NCBI GenBank assembly: GCA_964643615.1
Contig: CAZXTR010000041.1
Location: 1 to 7,631, forward strand
DNA: 7,631 nucleotides
DNA from: CAZXTR01 sp964643615
Lineage (GTDB): Bacteria; Pseudomonadota; Alphaproteobacteria; CAAHEQ01; UBA3637
Direction of reading: 5' to 3'
The translations under genes were made by a program, and so were the position numbers. Under the pieces are notes generated by a model. The model was given only the letters and a program-made list of their open reading frames with translations. It searched no databases and was not told where the DNA came from. Below, piece after piece: positions 6,003-7,631 of the stretch; the stretch's first letter is position 1; every line of letters starts with the position of its first letter.

Positions 6003-7631
6003 TGCCTACAGTTCAAAAAAAGAAGAAAATACATTTTACATGCACAGCCTTTCGCGATGGCTTCCAATCGGCTTACGGCTCAAGGGTTTTATCCAAAGAT
6101 TTTTTACCTATTATAAAGTTAGCTTCAAAAGCAGGAATCAAGCAATTCGAATCTGGTGGTGGTGCCACATTTCAATCCGCATTTTTTTATTGCAATGAAA
6201 ATGCCTTTGACGTTATGGACGCTTTCCGACAAACTGTCGGGAAAGAAGCACAACTTCAAACTTTAGCCCGCGGAGTAAGTGTCGTTGGGCTTGATTCCCA
6301 AAGTTCAGACATTATTCGTTTACATGCACAACTTTTCAAAAAGCATGGCGTATCAATGATACGCAATTTTGACGCACTTAATGATCCTGACAACCTCGCA
6401 TTTAGTGGAAAATGCATTATAGAAGCCGGATTACAACATCAACTTTGCATTGCCATGATGTTTTTGCCACCTAATTGCTCTGGCGCACATACGCCAGATT
6501 TTTATGAAGAAGTATTTAAAAAGATTTTAAAAGCAAAAATCCCTTTTCATTCTCTTTGCTTCAAAGATGCTTCTGGGACGACTGTACCTTCGGTTGTGTA
6601 TGAAACGATTCGACGCATCAGAAAATTAATCGGCAACAAAGTACCTCTTGAATTTCATTCTCATGAAACTGCTGGGGTTGGCACAGCTTGCTATTTAGCA
6701 GCAATAGAAGCAGGTGCGGATATTGTGGATTTATCTCTTGCCCCTGTTTCTGGTGGAACGTGTCAACCCGATATTGCAACATTTTGGCATGCATTGCGTG
6801 AAACAAGCTATAATCTTGATGTAGATGTCGATGCAATTATTCGCGTAGAAGAAGCTTTTAAAGAAGCAATGAAAGATTATTTTCTTCCTCCTGAAGCGTT
6901 ACGAGTGGAACCAATGATCCCTTGGAGCCCCATGCCAGGCGGAGCATTAACATCAAACACTCAAATGTTAAGAGATAATGGTATTATGGATAAGTATGCG
7001 GAAATTATAAAGGCAATGGAAGAAGTTGTCCGCAAAGGTGGGTATGGAACTTCAGTTACCCCCGTTTCTCAATTTTATTTTCAACAAGCGTTTAACAACG
7101 TTATGGTCGGCCCATGGAAGAAAATTGCGGAAGGATATGGCAAAATGGTTTTGGGGTATTTTGGGAAAACCCCTAAAAAACCAGATGAAAAAGTTATTCA
7201 AATTGCATCTGAACAACTGGAATTGAAACCAACAAAAGAATCACCTCGATTAATTAACGATGCAAATCCAAAGAAAGGAATTAAAGCGGCAAGAGCTTTA
7301 TTAAGTGCAAACAATTTACCCATAACCGACGAAAACATTTTTATTGTTGCAATATGTGCAGAAAAGGGAATTACCTTCCTTAAAGGTGAAGCCAAAGCTA
7401 ATATCCGCTATAAAACGCAAGAAAACTCTAGCGAAGCGACATCAAAATCAGATTATGAAATCGTCTTAAATGGGGAAAAATTTATTGTTCATATCAAAGA
7501 TGATCATGCAAGCGTCAACGGAGAAAACTTTACATTTAAATTAGAAGATACTAAAAACAATACCCCGACACAAACCATTCCCGAGGCAAAAAAAGAAGAA
7601 ATAACACCATCTCCTGAAACTTCTACACACG
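6002..7631 (+). CDS. oadA: Oxaloacetate decarboxylase alpha subunit / pyruvate carboxylase subunit B type carboxyltransferase (3' end beyond window)
   Basis: 543 codons are present and the frame is still open at the right edge. The subunit transfers the carboxyl group of oxaloacetate to biotin, giving pyruvate; in Na+ pumps the beta subunit then releases CO2. The carboxyltransferase TIM barrel (about 10-270) shows FRDGFQS (17-23, metal ligand D19), ESGGGATFQS (50-59), RNFDALND (121-128), CFKDASG (186-192, K188) and FHSHETAG (218-225, metal ligands H219 and H221). APVSGGTCQPD (247-257) follows. The conserved C-terminal carboxylase domain runs to about 470 with PGGALTSNTQ (312-321) and TPVSQF (353-358). 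A beta-rich segment (about 484-515) leads to a Pro/Thr/Glu-rich linker (about 519-543). The biotinyl domain with its AMKM-like lysine should lie just outside. The start ATG overlaps the oadG stop as TAATG and has a GGGGG ribosome site (5991-5995). FRDGFQS replaces the more common LRDAHQS, so it belongs to a divergent subgroup. A pyruvate carboxylase subunit B role is the main alternative. Confidence 0.9.
   Translation, partial: MPTVQKKKKIHFTCTAFRDGFQSAYGSRVLSKDFLPIIKLASKAGIKQFESGGGATFQSAFFYCNENAFDVMDAFRQTVGKEAQLQTLARGVSVVGLDSQSSDIIRLHAQLFKKHGVSMIRNFDALNDPDNLAFSGKCIIEAGLQHQLCIAMMFLPPNCSGAHTPDFYEEVFKKILKAKIPFHSLCFKDASGTTVPSVVYETIRRIRKLIGNKVPLEFHSHETAGVGTACYLAAIEAGADIVDLSLAPVSGGTCQPDIATFWHALRETSYNLDVDVDAIIRVEEAFKEAMKDYFLPPEALRVEPMIPWSPMPGGALTSNTQMLRDNGIMDKYAEIIKAMEEVVRKGGYGTSVTPVSQFYFQQAFNNVMVGPWKKIAEGYGKMVLGYFGKTPKKPDEKVIQIASEQLELKPTKESPRLINDANPKKGIKAARALLSANNLPITDENIFIVAICAEKGITFLKGEAKANIRYKTQENSSEATSKSDYEIVLNGEKFIVHIKDDHASVNGENFTFKLEDTKNNTPTQTIPEAKKEEITPSPETSTH

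Overview
This is a compact, AT-rich bacterial window in which almost every base is coding. It carries four complete genes of recognisable type, one complete gene of unknown role, and one partial gene at each end. The aminopeptidase N is of the proteobacterial PepN type, there is an inner-membrane Sel1 protein, and the peptidoglycan enzymes are of a type described from Xanthomonas. Together these suggest a low-GC Gram-negative proteobacterium. An alphaproteobacterium, perhaps host-associated, is my best guess, but the window alone does not settle it. TGA is used as a true stop (murL, murD2), so this is not a recoded genome.

Left part, minus strand (1-3201): a three-gene unit reads leftwards. 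It holds a membrane-anchored Sel1/TPR-like protein, then pepN (aminopeptidase N) 3 nt later, then the first 20 codons of a gene directly abutting the pepN stop and preceded by a good Shine-Dalgarno. A good sigma70-type promoter (TTGATG, 17 nt, TATATT) lies just upstream of the Sel1 gene.

Middle, plus strand (3288-5748): a divergently transcribed pair that I identify as murL and murD2, overlapping by 14 nt. Together they encode an alternative way to place D-glutamate in peptidoglycan. MurD2 adds L-Glu to UDP-MurNAc-L-Ala, and MurL, an ATP-using PP-loop epimerase, inverts that terminal L-Glu to D-Glu. This bypasses glutamate racemase (MurI) and classical MurD. It is the most notable system in the window.

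Right part, plus strand (5820-7631): oadG and oadA, the gamma and alpha subunits of a biotin-dependent, Na+-translocating decarboxylase most like oxaloacetate decarboxylase. They overlap by one base (TAATG). oadA runs off the window in the linker just before the expected biotinyl domain. A beta subunit (oadB) would be expected beyond the window.

The left operon concerns peptide turnover, the middle one cell-wall building blocks, and the right one energy and oxaloacetate metabolism. I see no mobile elements, CRISPR arrays, tRNA or rRNA genes, and no convincing intrinsic terminators. The only intergenic gaps are about 86 bp and 71 bp, and both look like promoter regions.
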